A stretch of 64,000 nucleotides of DNA from JAYYZW01 sp965217605 (GTDB taxonomy: Bacteria > Pseudomonadota > Gammaproteobacteria > Ga0077536). The stretch covers positions 124,001 to 188,000 of the forward strand of contig CBDCJB010000014.1 in assembly GCA_965217605.1 (NCBI GenBank). The letters are read 5' to 3'. The position numbers and the translations under genes were made by a program. Shown in pieces: positions 51,057 to 61,253 of this stretch. Under the pieces are notes generated by a model that saw only the letters and a program-made list of their open reading frames with translations, ran no database searches and was not told the DNA's origin. Within the stretch, counting starts at the first letter, position 1, and each line of letters opens with the position of its first letter.

Positions 51057-51823
51057 CCGATACGCCGCAAGTGTTGCTGGCCCATCACCTCAAGACCCTG
51101 AAACTGCCGACGTTCCTGCGCGAATACGACAAGCTGGCCCGCCCATGCGCCACCGAGGGCGCCGACCCTGTGCGGTATCTTGTCCGTCTGACCGAGTTGG
51201 AACTGATCGACCGTGAGCGCCGCAGGGTCGAGCGGCGGATCAGACAGGCCAGGTTCCCCGCCGTCAAAAGCCTCGACAGCTTCGACTTCAAGGCCATCGC
51301 CTCGCTCAACAAGATGCTGGTTCTGGAGTTGGCGCGATGCGAATACGTAGCGCGTCGTGAGAATATCATCGCGCTCGGCAACAGCGGAACCGGCAAGACC
51401 CATATCGCCCGCGGTCTCGGTCTGGCGGCCTGCCAAAAGGGGCTCTCCGTCGGCTTCATCACGGCCGCCGCCCTGGTTCATGAACGGATGGAGGCCAGGG
51501 ATGAAAAACGCCTGTTGCGCCTGCAGAAGCAACTGGCAAAGTATCACCTTCTGATCATCGACGAACTCGGCTTCGTGCCGCTCTCGAAGACCGGCGCCGA
51601 GCTGCTGTTCGAAGTCTTCAGCCAGCGCTACGAGCGGGGCTCGATCATGGTGACCTCCAACTTGCCGTTCGATGAGTGGACGGAGATATTCGGCTCGGAA
51701 CGTCTGACCGGGGCTGTGCTGGACCGCCTGACCCACCCTGTCCATATCCTGGAAATGAACGGCGAGAGCTATCGTCTCAACCAAAGCCAAAAACGGCGGA
51801 AATCCCCAAATACGCCTGCTTGA
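51053..51823 (+). CDS. istB: IS21-family helper ATPase IstB
   Basis: A 256-residue AAA+ ATPase needed with IstA for target-site choice. Walker A is GNSGTGKTH (about 104-112), Walker B LLIIDELGFVPL, and the sensor-like SIMVTSNLPFDEW. Start at 51053 chosen for the four-base overlap with istA. The C-terminus NQSQKRRKSPNTPA is normal. Confidence 0.93.
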   Translation: MTDTPQVLLAHHLKTLKLPTFLREYDKLARPCATEGADPVRYLVRLTELELIDRERRRVERRIRQARFPAVKSLDSFDFKAIASLNKMLVLELARCEYVARRENIIALGNSGTGKTHIARGLGLAACQKGLSVGFITAAALVHERMEARDEKRLLRLQKQLAKYHLLIIDELGFVPLSKTGAELLFEVFSQRYERGSIMVTSNLPFDEWTEIFGSERLTGAVLDRLTHPVHILEMNGESYRLNQSQKRRKSPNTPA

Positions 51824-52023
51824 CCACCGAACTCAAGGTTGACCCGGTGGGTCCACAGGAACCTCCCACGCTGCTTCGCTCCGCGTAACGCAAGCGCTAC
51901 ACGAAGCAGCGCGGGTCCCTCCTATGGACTACCGGGACAACCCCCCAACACTGCGTACCGCATAACGTTAAGTGGACTAGTTTTGCTCCGCCCGGGTGGA
52001 CTAATTTTGCTCCGCCGTTGACA

Positions 52024-52866
52024 ATTCCGGCTTTTGCCGCTGGCGGATGCTGCGCTGGTTCGATCGCCACGGCGTGGATTACGTCATTGGTATCGCGAAA
52101 AACCCGCGTTTGCACGATCAATCGTTAGCGTTGCGCACGTTGGCTCAGTGGCGGTATTGGATGATGGGTGAGAAGCAGCGCCTGTTCAGCGAGGTCCGTT
52201 ACGCCGCACAGACTTGGGATACCCCGCGACGGGTGATCGTCAAGGCCGAGCACAGCGCCCGCGGCAGCAATCCCCGCTTCGTGGTGACCAACCTCACCGG
52301 CAATGCCCAACGCATCTACGACCGCATCTACTGCGCCCGCGGCGAGATGGAGAACCGCATCAAGGAGCAGCAGTTGGGCCTGTTTGCCGATCGCACCAGT
52401 TGCCACACCTGGTGGGCCAATCAGTTCCGGCTGTTGCTCTCAAGCTTGGCTTACACGCTGTTGGAGACGATCCGCCGGGTGGCACTACACGGAACGGCAC
52501 TGGCTCGCGCGCAATGCGGCACGCTGCGCCTGAAACTATTACGCATCGGCGCCATCGTCTTGCGCAATACCAGGCGCATCCGACTGTTGCTCTCCAGTGC
52601 TTACCCCAATCGAGAACTGTTCTGCCTGGTGGCCGCTCGCCTCAAGCCGGGATAGTCGTCCCAACGCCAGTCGCCTCGTGTTCGATTCCTTGTGAGTCGG
52701 GGTGTCGCTCGCCTCCGAAACGACTCGTGCATCGCAATCGGCGATAAATCCACCGGTGGCGCGCCGAAACGTCGCGCTCAAGCGCCGCTTCGTGCCACCA
52801 CCAACGAATTCCGACCCATGATCGACCAACTCCACGCCCAATCTCACTGCTCATGCAATATCCGGG
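52024..52866 (+). pseudogene. IS1380 copy 2, 5' truncated element and transposase remnant
   Basis: Begins inside the transposase at the bases that code the SGFCRW region and continues, nearly identical to copy 1, to the right end (ATATCCGGG at 52866, then CTAG). The remaining transposase frame (through 52655) covers the last 200 or so residues and lacks the first catalytic region. The cut coincides exactly with the IS21-A right end. Confidence 0.9.
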
Positions 52867-53048
52867 CTAGCCTACTCGGATCGGCCCTATAGGACCTTGA
52901 ATGCGGTGCAAACCCATTCCCGCGCTTTCCGAGTGTTAATCGGCGTGGAATATTGACCCCCTAGCGGGGGAATCGGCGTCCAAAATTGACGCCCTGAAGT
53001 TGAGCAAGTCAACTCACCGCGTTGTTTGGACAGACGGGGTGAAGGGAG

Positions 53049-54560
53049 ATGCTGGTTGTGGAAACGATCGCACGGATTCGTCGGGATCATCTGGGCCGGG
53101 GGGTGCCGCTCAAGCAGATCGCCCGGGATTTGAAGCTGTCGCGCAACACGGTTCGCAAGGTGGTGCGCGAGGACAAGACGTCGTTGTGCTATGACCGCAA
53201 GACGCAGCCGCTGCCGAAGCTGGGTTCCTGGGTCGAGGAGTTGGAACAGCGGTTGGAGGCCAACGAGGGCAAGGGCCGGCGCGATCGCCTGTCGCGGGTG
53301 CGGATGTACGAGGAACTGGCGGTCATGGGCTATGACGGGGGGTACGATGCGGTGCGCCGTTATGCGGCATCGTGGCGCCGGCGGCGATCGGGGTCGGACG
53401 CGCAAGCCTATGTGCCGTTGATCTTCGATCCCGGCGAGGCGTACCAGTTCGACTGGAGTCACGAGTATGCGGTGGTTGCGGGCACGACCACCCGAGTCAA
53501 GGCGGCGCACATACGGCTGTGCCACAGCCGCGTCTTGCTGGTGCAGATCTTTCCGCGGGAAGGCCAGGAGATGGTGTTCGAGGCGCACGAGCGCAGCTTC
53601 CGGTTGTTCGGCGGGGTCTGTCGCCGCGGCATCTACGACAACATGAAGACGGCGGTGCAGACGGTGTTCGTCGGCAAGGAACGCGTCTACAACAAGCGTT
53701 TTCTTCAGATGTGTTCGCACCACTTGATCGACCCGGTCGCTTGCACGCCCAGGGCCGGTTGGGAGAAGGGTCAGGTGGAGAACCAGGTGCGATATGCGCG
53801 CGGGCGGTTTTTCGTGCCGCGGCCGCGCGGGCGGTCTTACGCGGAGATCAACGCCTAGCTACGGGATCGGTGCGTGGGCGAGGCGCAGCGGCGCCCGCAT
53901 CCGGTCTTGAAGGATAAGACGGTGTGGGAGGTGTTCGAGGCGGAGCGGCCGTATCTGATGGCCTATCGAGGACCGTTCGACGGATTCCGTGCGGTCGAGA
54001 CGGCGGTTTCCAAGACTTGTCTGGTGCGCTTCGACCGTAACCAGTACAGCGTGGAGGCGCGCGCCGTGGGACAGCCGGTCGATGTTCAAGCCTATGCCGA
54101 TCGGATCGTGATCCGCCAGGACGGCGAGACCATTGCCGAGCATCCGCGCTGCTTCGAGCGTAACCAGGTCATCTACGGACCCTGGCACTACGTGCCGGTT
54201 CTCAAGAGAAAGCCTGGCGCGCTGAGGAATGGCGCGCCGTTCAAGAACTGGCCGTTACCAGGCGCCTTGGGACGCGTACGCGCCCGCTTGGGCGGCCATG
54301 CGGATGGCGACCGTCAGGTGGTCAAGATCCTCGGCGCGGTGCCGGACGACGGGTTGGAGGCGGTCGAGGCGGCTTGTGCCGAAGCCCTTGCCGGTGGGGC
54401 CTGCAGCGCCGATGTGGTCCTCAACATCCTGGCCCGGCGGCGCCAACCCGCACCGCCGGTGCCGATGCCCACACCGGCGGATCTGTGTCTACGCCTTGAG
54501 CCGACGGCCGATTGCCGTCGTTACGATCGCTTGACGGAGGCTGGCTGTGGAACGTCATGA
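53049..54560 (+). pseudogene. istA: istA of element B with an in-frame amber codon
   Basis: One continuous frame of 504 codons broken only by TAG at 53856-53858. The context INA-stop-LRDRC aligns with INAWL in relatives, so a tryptophan codon TGG has become TAG. N-terminal helix-turn-helix (GVPLKQIARDLKLSRNTVRK) and the DDE residues (FDWSHEY, GIYDNMKTAV, KGQVENQVRYAR) are intact before the stop; the C-terminal barrel follows it. A truncated 270-residue protein with all catalytic residues would be made. Confidence 0.88.
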
Positions 54561-55275
54561 GGTGCTGGACCTGATGAAGGCGTTGCGTCTGTCGGGCATG
54601 CGCGCGGCCTTTGACGAGATCGTGGACCAAGCCATCAAGCGCCAACATCCGATACAGCGCGTCATCGGCGAGCTGCTCAAGGCCGAGATCGCCGACAAGA
54701 AGGCGCGCTCGATCAAGTATCAGATGACCATCGCCAGGCTGCCCATGGCCAAGGCGTTGGCCGACTTCGACTTTTCCGCCAGTCCGGTCAACGAACCCCG
54801 GGTCCGGGCTCGGGCCACCGGCGCTTTCCTGGAAGGCAAGCGCAACCTCGTCCTGGTCGGCGGAACGGGCAGCGGCAAAACCCATCTGAGTGTCGCCATC
54901 GCCCGCGCCTGCATCTGCAACAGCGCGCGGGCACGCTGCTACAACGTCGTCGATCTGGTCAATCACCTCGATGCCGAGGCGCGGGCCGGCAACCAGGGGC
55001 GCGCCGCCAATCAACTGTGCCGGCGCGATCTGGTCATCCTCGATGAATTAGGGTACCTGCCCTTCGCCCAGTCCGGCGGACAACTGCTGTTCCATCTCGT
55101 CAGCAAGCGCTATGAAAACACCTCGATCGTTATCACGACGAACCTCCCCTTTGGGGAATGGCCCGCCGTGTTCGGCGATCCGAAGATGACCACGGCCTTG
55201 CTCGACCGTCTCACCCATCACTGCGACATCATCGAGACCGGCAACGAGAGTTGGCGATTCACGCACCGCTCCTGA
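54547..55275 (+). CDS. istB: IstB of element B
   Basis: A 242-residue AAA+ ATPase with GTG start overlapping istA by 14 bases. Walker A GGTGSGKTH (about 103-111), Walker B LVILDELGYLPF, SIVITTNLPFGEWPAVFGDPKM and LLDRLTHHCDIIETGNESWRF complete the C-terminus. Intact although its istA has a stop codon. Confidence 0.9.
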   Translation: MERHEVLDLMKALRLSGMRAAFDEIVDQAIKRQHPIQRVIGELLKAEIADKKARSIKYQMTIARLPMAKALADFDFSASPVNEPRVRARATGAFLEGKRNLVLVGGTGSGKTHLSVAIARACICNSARARCYNVVDLVNHLDAEARAGNQGRAANQLCRRDLVILDELGYLPFAQSGGQLLFHLVSKRYENTSIVITTNLPFGEWPAVFGDPKMTTALLDRLTHHCDIIETGNESWRFTHRS

Positions 55276-55465
55276 AGCGGGGGCAGTTCAACCGCCGGAC
55301 TGGTCTTGCCGACCCCACCCCCGCGCGCCTTCGCTTCGCGTCACGCGAAGCGCTACGCGACGGCGCGCTCATTCCACCAACCACCTGCGTCAGCCTTCAA
55401 AACACCACCAGGAGGGGGTCAATTTTGGACGCCGATTGGGGGTCATTTTTCAACGCCTATTGACA

Positions 55466-56182
55466 AACGCGTGGCTCCAAAGCCGTTGCATAGCGCTATG
55501 GCATCAGACTCGCCACCCTGAACAATCGACTTCGACTATGGCCGCGGTAGGGGCCGAGGAACAGCCACATCTGATGAAGGTGCCAGCACCGTTCGATGGC
55601 TTTGTCGAAGACACCAAGCGGGTCTCACCGACCTGTTTGATGACCTTCGATCGTAATCGCTACTCCGTACCGGCATCCTATGCGAACCGCCCAGTGCGTG
55701 TCAGAGCCTATGCCGACCAGGTCGTGATCGCCGCCGAGGGTCAGGTGATTGCCGAACACGCACGGGTATGCTCTCGTCGTCATGACCAACCGACACGCAC
55801 GATCTACGACGGGCGCCATTATCTGGCCGTCCTGCCGCGTAAGCCCGGCGCACTGCGTAATGGCACACCGTTCGTTGAACTACCGGTTGCGTTTAAAAAA
55901 CTGCAACGGATCCTACTCCAGCGCCCCGGCGGAGACCGGGAGATGGTCGAGAGCCTCTCTCTGGTGCTGCATCACGATGAGCAGGCGGTGCTCTGTGCCG
56001 TGGAGCTGGCACTGGCGTCAGGCACCGTCTCCAAGCAGCACGTACTTACTCTGTTGAGTCGCTTGCTTGAGTCCGATGGGCCGCCACCGATCGATACGCC
56101 TGCACACTTGACGCTGCTCGAAGAACCTCAAGCGAACGTCACCCGCTACGATCATCTGCGCGAGGCCCGCTATGTCCGCTGA
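55466..56182 (+). pseudogene. istA: istA C-terminal remnant (element C)
   Basis: The frame starts at AACGCGTGGCTC (NAWLQSRC) directly after the end of element B and runs to the natural istA end (RYDHLREARYVR). It holds only the C-terminal beta-barrel region (EEQPHLMKVPAPFDGF, LMTFDRNRYSVPASY). All catalytic residues are absent. The 5' part is not found on the other side of element B. Confidence 0.85.
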
Positions 56183-56948
56183 AGCGATGACGACCACGAT
56201 GAAGTCCCTAAAACTCTTCGGAATGGCCCAAGCCATCGATGAACTCGCCCAGCAACAAGGCCCGGCGTTCAGTAAGGCTGAGCCCATCCTCCAAGATCGC
56301 CTCAAGGCCGAGGTCGCAGAGCGCGAAGTCCGCTCCATCAACTACCCGATGAAGGCGGCGAAGTTCCCCGCCTTCCGGGATCTGTCAGGCTTCAAGTTCG
56401 AGGCAAGCAGTGTCGCTGAGGCCATCGTTAAAACACGCCATGGCTGCGGCTTTATCAACGACAGCCACAACGTCTTATTTATCGGTGGACCCGGAACAGG
56501 CAAGACGCATCTGGCCACCGCTATCGGTGTGCAGGCGATCATGCATCATCATCTGCGCGTGCGTTGCTTCTCAACCATTGAACGCGTCAATCAGCTCGAG
56601 AGCGAGAAGGCGCTCGGTAAACCTGGTCAGCTCGCCAACCGGCTCGTCCATGCCGATCTCGTCGTCCTCGATGAACTCGGCTACCTGCCGTTCTCTCAAG
56701 CGGGCGGCGCACTGCTGTTCCATCTGCTCAGCAAACGCTATGAACGCACCGCCGTGATGATCACGACGAACCTGAGCTTCTCACCATGAGCTTCCGTATT
56801 TGGTGACCCCAAAATGACCACGGCACTGCTCGATCGCCTCACTCATCACTGCCATATCGTTGAGACCGGCAACGACAGCTAGCGCTTCAAACACAGCTCA
56901 ACCAAAAACAAAAAGGAGATAAAATCTAGAAAACCATCCAAATCTTGA
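56172..56948 (+). pseudogene. istB: istB of element C with two nonsense codons
   Basis: Starts with an ATG that overlaps the istA remnant. Walker A GGPGTGKTH and Walker B LVVLDELGYLPF are intact. TGA at 56787-56789 stands where relatives have Trp (NLSF-x-x-W-ASVFGDPKM) and TAG at 56880-56882 stands where relatives have Trp in GNDSWRF. Both are single G-to-A changes of TGG. The frame continues to 56948. The right end of the element is not clear; GGGTCAATATTTAGTCCAAA near 56976 may be part of it. Confidence 0.85.
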
Positions 56949-57090
56949 GCCCTACTTCGGCTCACCGAGGCGGGTCAATATTTAGTCCAAATCCCGGGTC
57001 AGTTTTCGGTGCAAATCAATAAGTCCTCGACATGACGTTTGATGATCCCCCGTGACACTGCGGCGAATGCCGCGTATCGGACAGCGCGGG

Positions 57091-59688
57091 CTAATAGTCA
57101 AGCTGGTAACTAACTCTGAAGTAATAGAAGGTGCCGTCAAACCCGAACGGTGAATACTGGCTGTAGAGATTACCGGTCTGATCTCGCGCCTTTGGATTCT
57201 TATCCCCTTTCTCGTTAAAGACGTTCTGCACACCCGCAGTAAAGGTCATTCGCCCGTCGAGCGTGTATGCTGCCTCCAGATCAAACAGGTATTCACCGCC
57301 GTAGGTATTACCGTCTTCTGAGTCATACCAGCCGCCGTAGTAGCTGACCCGCCCCAGGAAACGCCATTCATCCATACCGTGGTTAGCGGAAAGATTCCAG
57401 CGTGTTTCAGGTATCCCCTCCTCAATTTGCTTGACCCGTCCCTCACCCACCGTCTCCGGGTTTCTTTTGATGACCTTGGTTTCCGTATGATTGAAGGCGA
57501 AGTTGAGATCGGTCTTGCCACTAGCCCAAGCAATGGGGTAAGTGGCCACGATATCTACACCCTGGGTTCTCGTATTAAAATCATTGATGAAAAACTTGAA
57601 TGATTGCAGGGTTTTCGCCTCAGCCAGGAGATCGCCTTGAAGATCGCTGAAATAGGCAGTACAGCTGGGATCAGGAACCGCCGGCCGATCACCGGGACAT
57701 ACGTTCCGCTCTGTAGACAGGTTCAAGCGGTCCTCGACCTTGATGTTGTAATAGTCAACTGACACATCCAAATCGAAGATGTTGAAAAAAGTACCGGCGG
57801 TCAGGTTCAGCGACTCCTCGGGACTCAACTCCTGGCCGCCATACGCCACGGCAAGTGGATGGATGGAGGGAATGGTTCCCTCGTTGACCAGATCTCCTAG
57901 GCTTTGATTAAATACGGTGGAGATATTGAAAGCATTGGACTGACCCGGTGTCGGTGCCTTGAACCCAGTACTGGCGGTGGCCCTGAAACCGAGTTGCTTG
58001 AATAGATGCAAGTTGCCGCCTACCTTCCAGTTGGTGGTACCGCCAAAGTCTTCGAATTCCTCGTGGCGTACCGCCCCGGTCAGCAGCGCATTGTCAGTCA
58101 GTTCCCATTCGGTATCAAAATAGAACGCATGGTTATAGCGGGAGAAAACGCCGGCGGTACGGGGGCCAAAGCCTGAGAAACCGTTGGATGCTGGCGTGAA
58201 GCCTTGGTCCGCCAAGGGCCCATCCTCCCACGATGCCTGCTCGCCGATGCGAATTTCAAACTCTTCCTCGCGCCATTCGTAACCAATTGCGATACTGATG
58301 GCATCCGTAGGCGCGTAGCCCAGATCAACATTGAAATTCACCTCTGTCTGTATGTAGGCGCCGGGGTCAAAAGAGAGTGGCGTGTCCGGTCCCAGGGAGG
58401 CATTCACCGTGTTGTAGATGAAGAAGTCCACCTCATTCTGACCGTAACTCGCACTGAAATCCCAACTAAACGCGCCAAGCTTACTGTCGGCTTCGCCTTC
58501 CACACCGCTAACCAGGGAAACATCGGTCAGCTTTCCGCCAAAACGCGGGGTAAAGCCGCCGGGTAACAGTTTCTGCAGAGTGAAACAGTTGTCGTTTTCG
58601 AGTACCTGGTTCCATGCATCACGATCATCCGCGAGGACGGTACCATCGTCGGCAACTCCCACAGCAGGACACCCTGCTGACCCGTCAGGCGTCAGGTCGC
58701 CGATCAGCAGCTGGGTGCCACCGCCGGTTCCGAACACCCCGCCACGGGTATTGGGGTGGCGGTAGTAGAAACCACCATCCACTTCTTTCGACAAGTAGTT
58801 GGCGTGGGCATAGAAGTTATTGTGGTTGCCGAGCTCCACCCCCAGGTTGCCCCAAAGTTTGAGATCCTCATCAATGACCGGTGAACCCCAGATCATCGCA
58901 GGCGCGGGCACGGCCGCGCCACGTTCACCCAAATAGCTGTCCAGTGCCCCCATCCCCGTAGTAAGGGTATTGCTTTCGTCGATCAGGGCCTGAGCATCAT
59001 TTCTCTGAATGCTGCGGACGGTGGGGTCCGTCTCACCGTATTCGAAACTCAGGTTGGCGAAGCCCGAGGCGGTGAAAGGCAGGCCGATATTGCCGGAGAC
59101 GCGAAACATGTCCCCATCATTTTCGGTCGTCTGGCCGTAACGTGCCTCAAATGTGGCGCCCTCATCATAGTCTTTCAAGATGAAGTTGAGCACGCCGGCG
59201 ATGGCGTCACTGCCGTACTGGGCTGAGGCACCATCACGCAGCACTTCAACCCGTTTCAGGGCGATGGCCGGTATGGACGCAAGATCGGGGCCCTGCGACC
59301 CGTTTGCGATACCGTTCCCTATCCAGGTAATGATACTGGCGCGGTGGCGGCGCTTGCCGTTGACCAGGACCAAGGTGTGGTCCGGCGCCAACCCCCGGAG
59401 GTTTGGAGGTCGGACAATGGTGCCGGCATCACTGATAGGTTGGGTGTTGATATTAAGGGAGGGAACAATATTGCGCAGCAGGTTCCCCAGATCGCTGTCA
59501 CCCTGATTGACGAAATCATCACCAGAGATGACGTCAATCGGAGCGGGTGCGTCCTGAACGACTCTCGCCTTGGAGCGTGTACCGGTGGTGACAACTTCCT
59601 CTAGGACATCCTCTTGCGCAACCCCGGTGATGGCCGTCAACAGGCCCATCAGCAACGTCAACCCTCGGTATGCTTTGCGATTTTTCAT
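57091..59688 (-). CDS. TonB-dependent receptor
   Basis: An 865-residue outer membrane receptor. Signal peptide at residues 1-24 (GLTLLMGLLTAITGVAQ), TonB box-like EEVVTTGTR at about 31-39, plug domain (PSLNINTQPISDAGTIVRPPN in part, LVLVNGKRRH, IKRVEVLRDGASAQYGSDAIAGVLNFILK) and a long beta barrel ending in an aromatic-rich strand (YYFRVSYQLDY). It takes up a siderophore, cobalamin, sugar or other ligand using energy from TonB; the ligand is unknown. No fecI/fecR-like regulator is adjacent. An IS1595 end lies 25 bases upstream of its start, so its promoter may have been replaced. Confidence 0.93.
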   Translation of the reverse strand: MKNRKAYRGLTLLMGLLTAITGVAQEDVLEEVVTTGTRSKARVVQDAPAPIDVISGDDFVNQGDSDLGNLLRNIVPSLNINTQPISDAGTIVRPPNLRGLAPDHTLVLVNGKRRHRASIITWIGNGIANGSQGPDLASIPAIALKRVEVLRDGASAQYGSDAIAGVLNFILKDYDEGATFEARYGQTTENDGDMFRVSGNIGLPFTASGFANLSFEYGETDPTVRSIQRNDAQALIDESNTLTTGMGALDSYLGERGAAVPAPAMIWGSPVIDEDLKLWGNLGVELGNHNNFYAHANYLSKEVDGGFYYRHPNTRGGVFGTGGGTQLLIGDLTPDGSAGCPAVGVADDGTVLADDRDAWNQVLENDNCFTLQKLLPGGFTPRFGGKLTDVSLVSGVEGEADSKLGAFSWDFSASYGQNEVDFFIYNTVNASLGPDTPLSFDPGAYIQTEVNFNVDLGYAPTDAISIAIGYEWREEEFEIRIGEQASWEDGPLADQGFTPASNGFSGFGPRTAGVFSRYNHAFYFDTEWELTDNALLTGAVRHEEFEDFGGTTNWKVGGNLHLFKQLGFRATASTGFKAPTPGQSNAFNISTVFNQSLGDLVNEGTIPSIHPLAVAYGGQELSPEESLNLTAGTFFNIFDLDVSVDYYNIKVEDRLNLSTERNVCPGDRPAVPDPSCTAYFSDLQGDLLAEAKTLQSFKFFINDFNTRTQGVDIVATYPIAWASGKTDLNFAFNHTETKVIKRNPETVGEGRVKQIEEGIPETRWNLSANHGMDEWRFLGRVSYYGGWYDSEDGNTYGGEYLFDLEAAYTLDGRMTFTAGVQNVFNEKGDKNPKARDQTGNLYSQYSPFGFDGTFYYFRVSYQLDY

Positions 59689-59712
59689 GCGCGAGATCCT
59701 CGTCTAAGGTGT

Positions 59713-60544
59713 GGGCGTTTATATGGCGATTATCTAGTTGACAAACCCACGAGGTAAGTCTAAAATATCACCATAGATGAAGGTGATGCCATGAACTTAG
59801 TCCAGTTATCCGCAATCGTTTCCGATGAAGCTAAGGCGTTTGAGTACGTCGAAAGTCTGCGCTGGCCCGACGGACCTATTTGCCCGCACTGTGGGGCGAT
59901 GGACCGTATCAACCGCCTCAAAGGTGTGAAGGATAAGAAGGGTCGCGTTCGGCCTGGATTGTGGAAGTGCTACCACTGCCGGTCACAATTCACGGTACGT
60001 AAGGGCTCTATATTCGAAGACTCTCCGATCCCGTTGGGTAAGTGGGTTTTGGCAATTCATCTGATATGCAGTTCCAAGAAGGGTATTAGCGCAAACCAGT
60101 TAAAACGTGAGTTGGGCGTATCATATCAAACAGCTTGGTTTTTGACCCATCGTGTACGTCTTGCGATGACAACCGATCCACTCCGCACCATGCTTGGCGC
60201 AAACAATGGCGTTGTCGAGCTGGACGAAACCTATGTCGGCGGGAAGAAAAAGAACAATCTTCATCGCAAGCGCACGAAGGCCGCTGGTAAAAAGGTCGCC
60301 GTGATGACGCTGGTTGATCGCAAAGGCGACGCCAAAACATTTGTTGTCCCGAACACGAAGAAGAAAACCCTGCAGGCAGTGGCAAAGCCAATCGTAGATA
60401 AATCAGCAACGATCATGACCGACGCTCACCTTAGCTATGAGGGGCTCGATAAATATTTCCACGCCCACCATACGGTCGATCACGCTAAGGAATATGTTCG
60501 TGCTGTCATCTTCCATACGAATTTTGCCGAGTCATATCACTCGC
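59713..60544 (+). pseudogene. IS1595-family element with truncated transposase
   Basis: Left end GGGCGTTTATATGGCGAT at 59713. The transposase starts at 59791 (AAGGTGATGCC just before). Zinc ribbon CPHCGAMDRIN and CYHCRSQFTVRKGS, then ELDETYVGGKKKNN and TIMTDAHLSYEGLDKYF with the aspartates, and NFAESYHSL. Here, at about 60544, the sequence jumps into the TonB receptor remnant on the other strand, and the last 30-60 residues of the transposase and the right end are lost. A chance frame extends to 60651. Confidence 0.85.
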
Positions 60545-61206
60545 TAAGTTCTCCGAGGCCGAAAACAGGGCGTCGACCTCGAAACCCCGGATCGTTGCCT
60601 CGGCCGTATTGCGGATCACCTGGACGACACCCGCCAGCCCTGGCGTATTGATTTCGCGCTGCATGTCGTCAATGTCGTTCCAGTAAAGCGCGATGTTTGA
60701 GTTGACCCGGCCATCGGGGGTGCGGTACTTGATCCCAGCTTCGTAGGCATCCTGTTCTTCCTGATCGAAGGGGCCGGGGCCAATGCTGGGATCGGTGTTG
60801 CGCACGTTGTAACCGCCGGATCGAAAACCTTTCGTCCAGTGCGCGTAGGCCTGGATAGCGTCGTTCGGCTGCCATTGGAGGCCGACCTTCGGCGTGAGCG
60901 AATCCCAGTTGTCCTCATCGACGAAGTCGAAGGTGCAGGCCTCACCGATTACGTCGCAGGCCACGAAGGGTCTCACGGCTCTACCCGATGCGAGGTTATC
61001 CGCCGGCAGTGGCACAACGTTCGCGTTCAGCGACGCTATCTGCACGGACTTGTCTTCTTCGGTGTAACGTCCGCCGAAGGTCAGGGTGAAGGCATCTGTG
61101 AAATCATAGTCGAACGTAAGGAATACGCCCCAGGTGTCGTGATCTTGCACGCCCCCGCCTTCAAATACCGTCGCGAAACCCAATGAAGCCAGCGTCGCCG
61201 GCAAGG
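60545..61206 (-). pseudogene. TonB-dependent receptor remnant between two insertion sequences
   Basis: About 220 residues from the barrel of a second TonB-dependent receptor (LTFGGRYTEEDKSVQ, PKVGLQWQPNDAIQAYAHWTKGFRSGGYN, EAGIKYRTPDGRVNSNIALY, RNTAEATIRGFEVDALFSASENL). The 5' part is removed by the IS21 end at 61207 and the 3' part by the truncated IS1595 at about 60545. It is not a copy of the 57091-59688 receptor; it resembles the type with KGFRSGGYN motifs. Confidence 0.88.
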
Positions 61207-61253
61207 TGTCAACGGCGGAGCAAAATTAGTCCACCCGGGCGGAGCAAAACTAG

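Larger units (their letters stand above)
49443..52023. mobile_element. IS21-family element A (plus orientation)
   Basis: Left end 49443 (TGAGAACGGCGG, then TTAGTCCAC) and right end 52023 (inverted TGTCAACGGCGG, then TTAGTCCAC), TG...CA termini and 2581 bp. Carries intact istA and istB. The flanks show no shared target duplication: upstream ends GTCCTCG, downstream starts ATTCCGG inside an IS1380 remnant. A second copy in reverse orientation starts at 61207. Confidence 0.85.
52934..55465. mobile_element. IS21-family element B
   Basis: Left end TGTTAATCGGCGTGGAA at 52934, right end is the inverted TGTCAATAGGCGTTGAA ending at 55465; both ends also share the inner TCGGCGTCCAAAATTGAC. Length 2532 bp. 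It is a different IS21 type from element A. Its right end abuts codon N-A-W-L of another istA (element C), so it landed in or next to that gene. Confidence 0.85.

Noticed and set aside
52539..52847. Minus-strand frame repeated at all three IS1380 copies
   Set aside because: It is conserved only because the IS copies are nearly identical; no start signal and antisense to the transposase end.
53874..54560. A separate gene of 228 codons after the istA stop
   Set aside because: It is in the same frame as 53049-53858 and is the normal istA C-terminus behind an amber codon.
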